Below are positions 25,944 through 34,810 of a DNA stretch of 64,000 nucleotides, one piece after another. The notes beneath the pieces were generated by a model. The model had not been told where the DNA came from and did not search any database. It worked only from the letters and a program-made list of their open reading frames with translations. A program made the position numbers and the translations under genes. The number at the start of each line of letters is the position of its first letter. The first letter of the stretch is position 1. The DNA comes from Pseudomonas sp. SDI. GTDB lineage: Bacteria > Pseudomonadota > Gammaproteobacteria > Pseudomonadales > Pseudomonadaceae. The stretch is taken from positions 1 through 64,000 of the forward strand of contig NZ_QETK01000004.1 in assembly GCF_003105155.1 (NCBI RefSeq), in the 5' to 3' direction.

Positions 25944-28409
25944 ATGATGCATCCTTCGAAACTGGTTTCACTCTGTGCGTTGCCGTTGCTTGGCCTGGGC
26001 CTGTCGAACGCCCAGGCAGCTTGCGTTACCGGGCCCGACAGTGGCGGCAATGACCACTACCTGTGTGACAGCGGCACAGCGCCATCCCTCACCGACCTTA
26101 CCGGCAACAACACCCTGACCCTGCCGGCAGGTGGCACCGGCACCCTTGGCAGCGTCTCCTTTGGCGACGGCAGCGACCTGGTTACTGTGCATGCCGGCAC
26201 CATTACCGGCGCAGTCAGCCAGGGTGGCGGCATCGACGGTTTCCTCATGACCGCTGGCAGCATCGGCTCACTGGCCCAAGGCAACGGCCGCGACACCTTT
26301 ACCATGACCGGCGGGACCATCGTCGGCGCCTTTGAAGACGGCGATGTCGGCAAGATGACCGGCGGCAGCATCGGCCGCGTCGACATGAAGCTGGACAACA
26401 ACAGCTGGGATCAGTCCGGCGGGCGGATTATCGGCAGCCTGGTCACCGGCCTTGGTCAGGACACCATCACCGTCAGTGGCAACGCCTTCATCGGCGGCAA
26501 CATCAGCACTAGCGCCGGGGTCGATATCGTGACCATCAGTGGCGGCGAAGTCGCTGGCAACCTCCTGCTCAGCACCGGCAACGACCAGTTCACTTGGCGA
26601 GATGGCGGGCTGATCCGCGGCGAAGTCCAGATGGACACCGGCGACGATACCGTCACCCTGAGTAACCTCAGCGAAACCCAACTGGGCTTGCCAGCCGTGA
26701 TCAATGGCAACACGGGCAACGACCGCCTGACTTTCGACCACACCAGCAGCAGCCGCGGCGCGCGCTATACCAACTGGGAGAGCGTGTTCCTCAACAACGG
26801 TTCGGTGCTTACTTTGAACGACACGCTTCTGCTCGGCGATGCTGGCAGCGGTACCGGCAGCCTGAGCGTTGATGGCAGCAGCCAGATCGTCTCCCGTGGT
26901 GGCAGCCTTTCGGCAGCGGTTGCCGGGCAGAACGTCAATGTCGGCAACACCGGCCTGATCGACCTGAGCACTGGCGGCGATGCCCTCGGTCGGCTGATCA
27001 TCAACGGCAACTACACCGGCAACAATGGCACCCTGAAGCTCAACAGCGTGCTGGCCGGCGACGGTGCCGCCTCGGATCGGCTGGTGGTAAACCAGGGGGC
27101 TATCACCGGCACCACCCATCTGCAGGTCAATAATCTCGGCGGCGCCGGGGCAGCAACCAGCCAGAACGGCATCCAGGTAGTGGAAGCCGCCAATGGCGCC
27201 ACCAGCAGCAACGGCGCTTTTGTGCAGACCCAGGTGTTGCGTGCCGGGGCCTTCGACTACCGGCTGTTCAAGGGGGGCGTCACGGCGGGCAGCGAACAGA
27301 GCTGGTTCCTCCGCTCCACGGTGCTCGCCCCGCCGCCGCTGCCGGCGCCGGGCGAGCCACAACCGGTCGAGCCACCGGCGACCAGTGTGCCGCTGGCCGC
27401 ACCAGCGCCGGGCCAGTCGGCGTTACCGCAGGCCGTGGCCGGGCAAAGCATTCCGCTGTACAGCCCGGAAGTCGCCACTTACGCCGCGGCCCCACGAGCT
27501 GCGGCACTGGTTGTGCGTAGCGCGCTGAGCACCTTCCACCAGCGTCAGGGCGACCAGCAGTTGCTGAATGAGACTGGCGCCGTCTCGGCCAGCTGGGGCC
27601 AGGCGTATGGCAGCAGTGTCCGCCAGCGCTGGTCAGGCACCGTCGAGCCCAGCCTGGATGGCAGCCTGTACGGCTTCAAGGTTGGCCAGGACCTGTTTGC
27701 CTGGCTCAGCGACAGCGGTGCACGGCAGCATGTCGGGGTGTATCTTGGCTCAAGCCATATCGACGGCGACGTGAAAGGCTTCGCCGTGGGCACTCACGAC
27801 ACCGCAGTGGGCGACCTGAAACTCGACAGCGAGCATGTCGGCGTGTACTGGACGCTGATCGGTCGGCAGCGCTGGTACCTCGATGCCGTGTTGCAGCATT
27901 CCAGCCTGGACGGCCGGGCCCGTTCCGATCGCGGCGACAAGCTCGATCTCGATGGGCATGCCTGGGCGGCATCGCTGGAGGCGGGATATCCGTTCACCCT
28001 GTCGCCGCGCTGGCGCCTGGAGCCGCAGGTGCAACTGATCGCCAGCAAGGTCTCGCTGGACAGCGCCAACGACAGTGCCGCGCGCGTCAGCTTCGATGCC
28101 CAGACCGAACTGACCGGCCGGCTTGGCTTGCGTCTGGAGGGCGACTTCAAGGCCGGGGACGTGCCGCTGCAGCCTTTCGTGCAGGTGAACGCCTGGCACG
28201 GCGACGGTGGCCGCGACACGCTGACCTTCGATGCTGTCGACAAGGTCAAGACCGATTACCGCAGCGCGTCGATGGAGGTCGGTGCCGGGGTGGTGGCGCA
28301 GATCAACCCGAGTGTCAGCGTGCACCTGGGCGTGGATTACGGGACCCATCTGGATGCCCGTCAGCAAGAGCGCGTCGGGGCCAACCTAGGGCTTCGCCTG
28401 AGCTATTAG
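25944..28409 (+). CDS. Autotransporter (type Va) with beta-helix passenger
   Basis: 821 residues from ATG 25944 (GGGAAGA upstream; a second ATG follows directly). Signal peptide to about SNAQAAC. Passenger (about 30-470) is Gly/Thr/Asp-rich with irregular repeats of about 22 residues ending in GGxIxG or SGGxxxG, typical of a right-handed beta-helix. A Pro-rich linker (about 485-530) precedes a C-terminal beta-barrel of about 280 residues ending in LGLRLSY with terminal aromatic Tyr. Predicted outer-membrane surface protein. No protease or lipase motif is seen, so the role (adhesion or biofilm) is open. Confidence 0.88.
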   Translation: MMHPSKLVSLCALPLLGLGLSNAQAACVTGPDSGGNDHYLCDSGTAPSLTDLTGNNTLTLPAGGTGTLGSVSFGDGSDLVTVHAGTITGAVSQGGGIDGFLMTAGSIGSLAQGNGRDTFTMTGGTIVGAFEDGDVGKMTGGSIGRVDMKLDNNSWDQSGGRIIGSLVTGLGQDTITVSGNAFIGGNISTSAGVDIVTISGGEVAGNLLLSTGNDQFTWRDGGLIRGEVQMDTGDDTVTLSNLSETQLGLPAVINGNTGNDRLTFDHTSSSRGARYTNWESVFLNNGSVLTLNDTLLLGDAGSGTGSLSVDGSSQIVSRGGSLSAAVAGQNVNVGNTGLIDLSTGGDALGRLIINGNYTGNNGTLKLNSVLAGDGAASDRLVVNQGAITGTTHLQVNNLGGAGAATSQNGIQVVEAANGATSSNGAFVQTQVLRAGAFDYRLFKGGVTAGSEQSWFLRSTVLAPPPLPAPGEPQPVEPPATSVPLAAPAPGQSALPQAVAGQSIPLYSPEVATYAAAPRAAALVVRSALSTFHQRQGDQQLLNETGAVSASWGQAYGSSVRQRWSGTVEPSLDGSLYGFKVGQDLFAWLSDSGARQHVGVYLGSSHIDGDVKGFAVGTHDTAVGDLKLDSEHVGVYWTLIGRQRWYLDAVLQHSSLDGRARSDRGDKLDLDGHAWAASLEAGYPFTLSPRWRLEPQVQLIASKVSLDSANDSAARVSFDAQTELTGRLGLRLEGDFKAGDVPLQPFVQVNAWHGDGGRDTLTFDAVDKVKTDYRSASMEVGAGVVAQINPSVSVHLGVDYGTHLDARQQERVGANLGLRLSY

Positions 28410-28543
28410 GCCCCGACGCGCCGCGCTGCCAGCAAGCCGAGTTCGGCGCAGTTGAGCAGCGCGGCACTGATACGGTTGAACACCCGCCGTGGTCGGTAGG
28501 CTGAACCCGCGTTGCAGGCGGCACTCCACCAGCGATGCGGCTC
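28406..28543 (-). pseudogene. Possible 3' remnant of a LysE-family exporter
   Basis: Minus-strand frame ending at 28406 reads AYRPRRVFNRISAALL, then GLLAARRVGA and stop, which resembles the last helix of LysE/RhtB proteins (RxxRxFNRISGxLLxGxGLxLAxxRR). Nothing upstream continues the gene; the adjacent phosphatase stop is at 28550. A short match, so tentative. Confidence 0.4.
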
Positions 28544-28549
28544 CCCCGC

Positions 28550-29227
28550 CTAGAGGACAGTCAACGTCTTCAGGTCGAGCAAACTGAACTGCCCGCTGGC
28601 CCAGCCACCGGTATCGATATGCCAGACATTCCCCAGCACCTTCACCCGGCGCAATGGCGTATGCCCAACCACCAGCGCCCGCAGCCCATTGACCACCTCG
28701 CTGTTGCCTTGCTGCAGCCTTAGCCGCGACCACTGGCAGACATCCTGCACCTGTTTTTCCAGTGGCGCCTGCAACAAGTCGCGTAACCGATTCCAGTCGG
28801 CAAACGGACAATCGGCATGCAGCAACCCTACCGGGCCCTGCGCTGTCTCCAGCTCGATCGCCAGCGGCAACCGCTCGAAACGCTCGGCAAACGGCAGTTG
28901 CTGGGCCCTCGGCATATCGATAAACCAGCCGCCGCCAGCCGCTCGGTACTGGCCCAGGTCCAGCCACTGCCCGCGCACCAGCGCCACTGCCAGCCCCTCA
29001 TGGTTACCCTGCACCGCATACAGCCAGGGCTGTGCCAGCCACTCCAGCACCTGGGCGCATTCCGGACCGCGGTCGACCAGGTCGCCGACGCTGAACAGCC
29101 GGTCGACCGCCGGATCGAAACCGACCGCATCCAGCGCCTGCTGCAAACGGCTGAAATGCCCGTGCACATCGCCCACCGCCAGATCGCGCCCGCGTGTATT
29201 AGCCGCCACCTGCAGCATGCTGTTCAT
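28550..29227 (-). CDS. Calcineurin-like serine/threonine protein phosphatase (PrpA/PphB type)
   Basis: 225 residues. Metallophosphatase motifs in order: DVHGHFSRL (GDxHG, about 19-23), GDLVDRGPE (GDxxDRG), GNHE (72-75), HAD and GHTPL. These bind two metal ions and hydrolyse phosphate monoesters. Size matches the bacteriophage lambda/PrpA subgroup. ATG 29227 has GGAGA upstream. No partner gene visible. Confidence 0.9.
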   Translation of the reverse strand: MNSMLQVAANTRGRDLAVGDVHGHFSRLQQALDAVGFDPAVDRLFSVGDLVDRGPECAQVLEWLAQPWLYAVQGNHEGLAVALVRGQWLDLGQYRAAGGGWFIDMPRAQQLPFAERFERLPLAIELETAQGPVGLLHADCPFADWNRLRDLLQAPLEKQVQDVCQWSRLRLQQGNSEVVNGLRALVVGHTPLRRVKVLGNVWHIDTGGWASGQFSLLDLKTLTVL

Positions 29228-29296
29228 TGCCGTCTCCTTTCGCTACTGCCGCGCCTCGGGCGTAAACTAGAGCCACCCCGCCCCTGGAGGTGAATC

Positions 29297-29535
29297 ATGC
29301 GCCCTGCCCTGCTTCTTGCCCTGACCTTGCTGGCGGCGAACAGCATGGCACAGCCGGCCGCCGAAGCGCCCGTGACGGTCGACTATATCCATCCAGAAAA
29401 ATTTCGCGACGCCCGCCTCGACAGCAGCGGCTACAACCGTGGCGCCGACGCCTATGTAATGAAGCAGTTGGCCGCCGAACTGCAGAAGCTCGGCGGCCGC
29501 TACTTGAATGGTTCCGCAAGACCTTCAAAGGTTGA
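29297..29535 (+). pseudogene. DUF3016 gene with internal deletion
   Basis: GGAGG precedes ATG 29297. A signal peptide and the first half of a DUF3016 domain follow (APVTVDYIHPEKFRDARLD and GYNRGADAYVMKQL), then GGRYL. Normal members continue for about 100 residues. Here, after GGRYL, the original C-terminal codons EWFRKTFKG and TGA (29506-29535) follow at once in a different frame, so the middle was lost and the natural frame runs on to 29569 with unrelated residues. Confidence 0.65.
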
Positions 29536-29602
29536 CACAGGTCGGCCCCGGCGGCGGCCAGCCTGCTAGAATGGCCGCCTAAACGTATTGGCAGGATCCA
29601 GC

Positions 29603-29830
29603 ATGGGCATCAAGAAAACCTCCCTCGAACTCAAGCGCGACCTGAAAGCCGTGGCCGGCAATCTGGAGCGCACCGCCGGGGAGATCAGCAAGCTGGCCGA
29701 GCGGATCAAGGACGTCGACGTGGTCGCCGTGTTGCACCTGATGAACCGCCTGTACAAGGACTCGGACAAACTCAAAGCCTACGCCGACGAGATCAAGGAC
29801 GGCCGCATCGTGCGCGGCAAGGCCGACTGA
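29603..29830 (+). CDS. Conserved hypothetical helical protein (75 residues)
   Basis: ATG 29603 with AGGA upstream. MGIKKTSLELKRDLKAVAGN and the rest are charged and heptad-like, suggesting a small coiled coil; no signal or membrane helix. I do not recognise a characterised family. It is followed by another small gene on the same strand after 65 bases. Confidence 0.7.
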   Translation: MGIKKTSLELKRDLKAVAGNLERTAGEISKLAERIKDVDVVAVLHLMNRLYKDSDKLKAYADEIKDGRIVRGKAD

Positions 29831-29895
29831 CCCACGCCACAGGCTGTTGCAGCGGGCCCTGCTACACTTTATTACGCCTACGGGAGGAATGTGCC

Positions 29896-30120
29896 ATGTC
29901 GGACAAAGAGATCACCACCCTGCTCAGCCTGATCAACCAACGCCAGGATCGACTGGCCTTCGCCTGCAAGGAAATCGCCGACTGGATCGACAGCCAGGGC
30001 GACCGCCCGGTCGCCGGCAAGATCCGCGACAGCCTCAAGGCCGTCGAAGCCGATGAAGTGCTGGTGAAAAAGACCCTGACCACACTGAGCCTGGATCGCC
30101 CGCTACCGCGCTTCCGCTGA
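29896..30120 (+). CDS. Conserved hypothetical protein (74 residues)
   Basis: A strong GGGAGGA site precedes ATG 29896. The product is soluble and helical (MSDKEITTLLSLINQRQDRL ... VKKTLTTLSLDRPLPRFR), with no motif I can name. Codon use is normal for the chromosome. It looks like a Pseudomonas-wide small protein. Confidence 0.7.
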   Translation: MSDKEITTLLSLINQRQDRLAFACKEIADWIDSQGDRPVAGKIRDSLKAVEADEVLVKKTLTTLSLDRPLPRFR

Positions 30121-30161
30121 TCCGAGAGGCTCTTTGAAGCCGCTGCAACGGCTGGCCAGTG

Positions 30162-30338
30162 TCAGTCGACGTGGTCGTCGTGGTCTTCTTCATCGAGCAC
30201 ATCCAACCCGTATTCCTCGTCGTCGCTGTCGTCGAACAGCGGGTTGACCTCGGCCTCGGCCGGCTCATGGCCTTCGTCGAACTCATGGTCGAGCAAGTGA
30301 TCGTGCTCGGGTTCGTGGATATCGTTTTCGTCGTTCAT
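30162..30338 (-). CDS. Very acidic 58-residue protein, Asp/Glu/His-rich
   Basis: ATG 30338 has AGGAG 7 bases upstream; stop at 30162. About 45 percent Asp+Glu plus nine His (MNDENDIHEPEHDHLLDHEF, and ending EEDHDDHVD). No hydrophobic segment. Composition suggests metal or cationic-partner binding, but this is only a guess. Convergent with the 74-residue gene. Confidence 0.7.
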   Translation of the reverse strand: MNDENDIHEPEHDHLLDHEFDEGHEPAEAEVNPLFDDSDDEEYGLDVLDEEDHDDHVD

Positions 30339-30725
30339 GCACGGCTCCTGGCTGCGGCTGTTTTCAGGGCGCCTATATAAAGCTGCCAGCGGCTGCGGTC
30401 AATGCCGCAAAGCTTCGACCGCGCAGGCGACCTGAGCCAGGTGCAGCGGGCCGTACTAGTGAGCATGAACTGAGATCGAGGTGAACTCCATCTCCGTATG
30501 CGTGAGATATCCGTACAGTTTCGGAAGTTTGGATCCAGTTTCGTGTCCAGTGCTGTCGCCGACCAGACGGCAGTCCATGCAATTTTGTTGGCTAGTTAGT
30601 TCGCTTACCATCTTTTGCGCGACGGGTGCCGATGAACAAGGCGCGGTGTCGGCAGCGGTGGTGGGGCCATCTAGATTGACGGCCCAACAGTTCGGATATA
30701 AAGTCCGCGGTCCTCGCCCCATAAG
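30339..30725. other. Intergenic region at the left edge of the glycosylation island
   Basis: About 390 bases with no convincing gene. From about 30450 rightward the sequence is less GC-rich than the flanks, which may mark the island boundary. No tRNA or recognisable attachment site found by eye. The promoter of the island operon presumably lies here. Confidence 0.5.
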
Positions 30726-31823
30726 ATGGAACTTATCGTGATTTTAATCCCCGCCTACGAACCGGATGAAACGCTGGTCAAGCTTGTGGATGAGCTGCTA
30801 GCACTGATGCAGGGGGCCGAGAAGAGCGTGCCCTTACTCATCATCAACGATGGTTCCCGGCGAGAAGTAGCGCTTCAGGTATTTGCCGATCTGGAGGCTC
30901 GGGGTATTGAAGTTATCACGCATGCAGTAAACAAAGGCAAAGGTGGCGCACTTAAAACCGGCCTTGCTATCGCCCGTGATAGAGGCATGCCTTACGTGCT
31001 CACTGCCGATGCCGATGGTCAGCACTTACCTGAGGATATTCTCCGCGTGCTGGCGGCCGGTAACCAAGCCCACGATTCGGTAATCCTTGGTCGCCGAGTG
31101 TTCGACGAATCCACGCCTTTGCGCTCGAAGTTCGGCAACGAATTGACTATCCGGGTTTTTCATCTGGTCCATGGCAAGCGGGTCAACGACACACAAACCG
31201 GACTCCGTTACATCCCGGCCGGATTTTATGAAGATCTGCTGGCCATTACCAAGGACAAATACGACTTTGAGCTTGCAGCGCTGATCATCTTCGCGCGTCG
31301 CAACAAGCTCCAGGAAGTCGTCATTCAAACTGTCTATGAGCCGGGCAACCCCTCTTCCCATTTCCGCAAACTACAGGACTCGGCGAAGATCTACGCGGTA
31401 TTGCTGCGTGGCGGAATAGTTTCTCTGTTTCTCGCCTTGATGGACTTCTTGACGTTCCACCTGGCGGACGTGCTCACCGGCTCCACCACCGCGTCCGTGG
31501 TACTGGCGAGGACCGTCGGCACGATAGGCTACTTCTATCTGGCACGCAGTTTCATCTATAAAGTGGGTGGCGATACCGTTAGCACATTCACGAAGTACCT
31601 CCTCCTGGTGCTCCTGAATATTTCCATGCTTGTGCCGCTGATCGACCTGGCCAAAGAGCAGTTCGACATGCCGAAAGTACTGACTTACATTCTTGGCACC
31701 CTCGCATTGTTCTTCTTCAACTTCTTCGTGCAAAAGGCCTTTATCTTCAAAGAAGCCGGTGCGGCTCCGACGCTGGCATCCACCGCCATCCCCGCTGCAA
31801 CGATCGCGGAAAGAGCTGAGTAA
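30726..31823 (+). CDS. GT2 glycosyltransferase fused to GtrA flippase domain (GtrB-GtrA)
   Basis: 365 residues. N-terminal GT2 domain: ILIPAYEPDETLVKLVDELL, INDGS (40-44), KGKGGALKTGLAIA and TADADGQH (93-100, the DxD site). The region ARRNKLQEVVIQTVYEPGNPSSHFR is typical of polyprenyl-phosphate sugar synthases. From about 230, four hydrophobic helices match the GtrA family (LARTVGTIGYFYLARSFIYK, ... FFNFFVQKAFIF). It should make and flip an undecaprenyl-phosphate-linked sugar for transfer outside. Usually these are two genes; fusion is known. First gene of a three-gene operon. Confidence 0.9.
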   Translation: MELIVILIPAYEPDETLVKLVDELLALMQGAEKSVPLLIINDGSRREVALQVFADLEARGIEVITHAVNKGKGGALKTGLAIARDRGMPYVLTADADGQHLPEDILRVLAAGNQAHDSVILGRRVFDESTPLRSKFGNELTIRVFHLVHGKRVNDTQTGLRYIPAGFYEDLLAITKDKYDFELAALIIFARRNKLQEVVIQTVYEPGNPSSHFRKLQDSAKIYAVLLRGGIVSLFLALMDFLTFHLADVLTGSTTASVVLARTVGTIGYFYLARSFIYKVGGDTVSTFTKYLLLVLLNISMLVPLIDLAKEQFDMPKVLTYILGTLALFFFNFFVQKAFIFKEAGAAPTLASTAIPAATIAERAE

Positions 31824-31933
31824 CCCCTTCCTGCTCCGCGCCGGCCAATCGTGGTCGGCGCGGATGCCTTTGTACCTCCAGATTGGCCCAATCCACTCGG
31901 TAAAAATCGCCAGCCTGCCTTTGTGAATCAGAC

Positions 31934-32611
31934 ATGAATACGACCACTCAAACGCCTTCCTCTTATGTGGGCAACGATGTAGAACTGCGTACACGTACTT
32001 TCCGTTGGATAGCGGCATTGCTACTGCTGTGGCTTATTATCGGCACTGCCTTCCTGTATCGACAGGAACTGTCGATACGGCTCGGGCTTTGGGATCACTT
32101 CGACATCAGTGCGGTGAACTATTCCCGCTATGTAGATGCCCGGGATTCCCAGCAGGTTTTCCAAGACCAGCTGGCGCTGGTGCAGGAGGGCCGCCGTAGC
32201 GGTGCCTTGTTTGTCGGCCCGAGCAACCTTTACAGCCGTCAACTGCTGCCCATCAACAGCAACGAACACTATCGGATGAGCATAGAGTTGTTGGCCATCG
32301 CTGACGGTAGCGACGACAAGGGTTCGGCCACGTACGCGGGCCTGGTATTTTTCGATGAGAATAAAAACATCATCATCGCCCCACAATCGCACATGTTCGG
32401 CGTCGCCTCGAACAACGTGATCAACCGCGCTACTGGGCGGACCGTACTGAGCGGCCTGTTCTCTCCTGCCGAGCCAGGTCAAAACCGAATTCCGTCGAAT
32501 GCCCGCTATATGAAGATCGCCATCAACCTCAATTACGGTGACCCTAAAGCGGCGGTGGTGCTGTCGAACGTCAAGTTCGCGCCTTATGTGCCTGTTGAGG
32601 ACAACAAATGA
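31934..32611 (+). CDS. Membrane-anchored periplasmic protein of the glycosylation operon
   Basis: 225 residues. Short cytosolic tail, one helix at about 25-45 (IAALLLLWLIIGTAFLY), then a periplasmic domain with Ser/Asn-rich beta strands (YRMSIELLAIADGS, YAGLVFFDENKN, RYMKIAINLNYGD) suggesting a carbohydrate-binding jelly roll. I know no named family. Its stop overlaps the start of the next gene by ATGA, so the two are translationally coupled. Confidence 0.75.
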   Translation: MNTTTQTPSSYVGNDVELRTRTFRWIAALLLLWLIIGTAFLYRQELSIRLGLWDHFDISAVNYSRYVDARDSQQVFQDQLALVQEGRRSGALFVGPSNLYSRQLLPINSNEHYRMSIELLAIADGSDDKGSATYAGLVFFDENKNIIIAPQSHMFGVASNNVINRATGRTVLSGLFSPAEPGQNRIPSNARYMKIAINLNYGDPKAAVVLSNVKFAPYVPVEDNK

Positions 32612-34413
32612 CGCTTTTTTTCGGGTTCCTGGCGGTTTCGCTGTTTGTACTGTTGATTGGTTTTATCTGGCCGATCAGAGGCCGCATCGACGTACTCTCT
32701 CTCACTACATTGACTGTCGCCAAGTCGCTGTGGCTGAGCTGGCTGGTAGTCTTCGTGTCCTACTGGTTGAACCTGGGCGACCTGCTGCTGCCGATTCTTC
32801 TGGTGGTGGGTGTGGTCACCGTGCGCCGGTTCCTCAAGGGCAACGATGCCGTCGTCACCTTCGATTTCGGCGCCGTAATCCTCGTAGTGGTGCTATTGCT
32901 TCTCGGTCTGCTATTGAGTCCGCTGGCGGCACTCAAGCCAATCTTTGAAGGAGAAATCGTACTCTCCGGCTGGGACGTCAATGCGTCCTGGAACAACTGG
33001 GCAATGCAGCTCTACGAGAATACCTATGCGCCTTACAGCGCAGCCTACCCGCTGTTCTTACCGGGGCTGTGGTCGCTGGTGTACAAGGCCCAGGCCAACC
33101 CAATGGTCTGGGTCATGACGCGGCTATTGCTGTGTGTGTTCCCGCTGCTGCTGGTTGTTCAGATCGGCTCGCTCTCCATCGCCCGCCGACCTATAGCAGC
33201 ACTGCTGGTGTTCCTTTCGGTATGGGGCATATTCCTGCTGAACCCGCACCTGCTGGCCGGCATCACAGACCCTATCGTGATGATGATTACCCTGATCGCA
33301 GGCGTGGCGCTGTACCTTGCGACCTGTTGCGAACGCCAGGACGAGAGGATTGATCAGTACACCTTGTGTGCAGCGCTGTTTGCAGGCATCGGCGCGATTA
33401 CCAAGCAGCCAGGTGCCCTCGGCGCTGTCGTGATCGCGCTGGGACTGATCCTGATCGGGCTGCGTACCTCGAAAGGGTTTGGCTGGTATCTGACGCGCCT
33501 GATTGCCATGGTCATCCCACCTGCGACCTTTATGATTATCTTCTCGTCCGCGCCGTCGATGCCGGCTGCGCTGGGCAACCTCACTTTTCTCATGAGCCTG
33601 ACGTCAAAGGCATCCGCCGGCGGTGGCATCTATGAGAATGGCTGGAATCTGGTTGTCAGCATGTTTGGACGGTTCCCGTTGCTGCTGATGCTTACCTTGG
33701 CCGCGTTCAACCTGCTTACGCCGAAACGCCTGGCGAGTCAGATTGGTCTGATTTATCTGGTTTTCTCCGGTATTGCATTTACCGCCTATGCGAACTGCTG
33801 CGCCTATGATGAGCGCAACGGCTGGTTCCTGATTGCTTTGCTGGGGATGTCGGCGATCTGCGGCGCGTCGATTCTCGAACGTCCACTCATGCGCGAGCTG
33901 GCACCACTGGGCGCGCGCTTCGGTTCGATTAATAGCGTCATACGGCGACAACGCAGCAGTGGTAGCGCGACACTTCAGCTCATCGGCATAGCACTCGCCA
34001 TTGCCATCGCCGGCGCGCTGCAATTGGGTATTGGCGAATCACGCTACCTTGAGGCCGCCAAAGAGGCCCGCCGCGGAATAGTTTGGCCAACCGTCAATAG
34101 CCTGGTTTATACAGACATCGACAGCTTGGGCGATGGCCTGATCATCTCCAACTATCAGTTCGTCGCACTGCTACCTGACATGGAGAAGCGCCATCGCAGC
34201 TGCGCCAACATCGAATGCGTCGTCGACGCTATCAAACAGCATCCGGGCAGCCGTGTCCTGATGGGGCCGGAATCGTTCAGCTATCCAGCACTGCGCGCAT
34301 CCCTGGGCGCTACGGATTATCTGGCCAGCGAGGACAAGTACGGATTCGTAATCACGCGAAGCCTGAAGGCTGAGGATTTGCCCGCTGCGGTATTGGCCAC
34401 ATCTACTCACTGA
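32608..34413 (+). CDS. Large polytopic membrane protein, probable GT-C glycosyltransferase (Gtr-type)
   Basis: 601 residues with about 11-12 membrane helices up to 470 and a periplasmic C-terminus. The first periplasmic loop carries acidic residues (FEGEIVLSGWDVNASWNNWA, then YSAAYPLFLPGLW), as GT-C enzymes do. No sequence family recognised with certainty. In gtr operons the third gene is the serotype-specific transferase that moves the lipid-linked sugar to the O-antigen or another surface glycan; position supports that role here (inference). Confidence 0.7.
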   Translation: MTLFFGFLAVSLFVLLIGFIWPIRGRIDVLSLTTLTVAKSLWLSWLVVFVSYWLNLGDLLLPILLVVGVVTVRRFLKGNDAVVTFDFGAVILVVVLLLLGLLLSPLAALKPIFEGEIVLSGWDVNASWNNWAMQLYENTYAPYSAAYPLFLPGLWSLVYKAQANPMVWVMTRLLLCVFPLLLVVQIGSLSIARRPIAALLVFLSVWGIFLLNPHLLAGITDPIVMMITLIAGVALYLATCCERQDERIDQYTLCAALFAGIGAITKQPGALGAVVIALGLILIGLRTSKGFGWYLTRLIAMVIPPATFMIIFSSAPSMPAALGNLTFLMSLTSKASAGGGIYENGWNLVVSMFGRFPLLLMLTLAAFNLLTPKRLASQIGLIYLVFSGIAFTAYANCCAYDERNGWFLIALLGMSAICGASILERPLMRELAPLGARFGSINSVIRRQRSSGSATLQLIGIALAIAIAGALQLGIGESRYLEAAKEARRGIVWPTVNSLVYTDIDSLGDGLIISNYQFVALLPDMEKRHRSCANIECVVDAIKQHPGSRVLMGPESFSYPALRASLGATDYLASEDKYGFVITRSLKAEDLPAAVLATSTH

Positions 34414-34574
34414 GCATCCAGGGGCAGAGAAGCGATCTATTGAGGGCGCCCTGGCCCCAGGTATACCTGCCTGTAGCGTACAAACGCGGAATGGAGGGGC
34501 TGGCCCCTCCTACGCAATTGGGTTAATGCGCAGCGTCCAGCGTTGATCGAGCCTGGTCGTGTACGAGCGGCGCT
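34414..34574. other. Short gap with hairpin between island operon and integrase relic
   Basis: GGAGGGGCTGGCCCCTCC (about 34493-34510) forms a perfect hairpin that may end transcription of the operon, although no T-run follows. Nothing else is seen. Confidence 0.45.
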
Positions 34575-34790
34575 CATGTACGCCCCCATACAACTGTCGC
34601 CATACCTATGCGACAATACGCGCAATGTCTGGCCTCAACCCCGCCTTTATCGCCCCAACAACTCGGTCACAGCGTGCAGATGCTTCTGTCGACATCGGCA
34701 CGATAGATCAATTCGGCTTCCGATTGGAACGAGCTTGAGAAGTTGAAGATTGGTCCCAAATTGCTCCCAGGCGAAACAAGCACACCATAA
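34575..34790 (+). pseudogene. Decayed 3' end of a phage tyrosine integrase
   Basis: Across frames one reads PPYNCRHTYATIRAMSGLNP, then AFIA, then after a one-base shift QQLGHSVQMLLSTSAR, a TAG where a Trp codon is expected, and INSASDWNELEKLKIGPKLL to the stop at 34788. This is the integrase block with the HxxR (CRHTYAT), the LGH motif and the LLSTYARW nucleophile region. Two frameshifts, one stop, and the Tyr of TYAR reads Ser, so it is dead. It sits at the right end of the gtr-like island. Confidence 0.8.
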
Positions 34791-34810
34791 GCTATTGATA
34801 GGTAAGCCCT

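Noticed and set aside
25835..26053. 72-codon frame upstream of the autotransporter
   Set aside because: Out of frame with the autotransporter and without a ribosome site; overlaps the hairpin and the real start.
26268..27362. A 364-codon minus-strand frame opposite the autotransporter passenger
   Set aside because: Gly-rich repeat codons read backwards as Ala/Val-rich; no motif.
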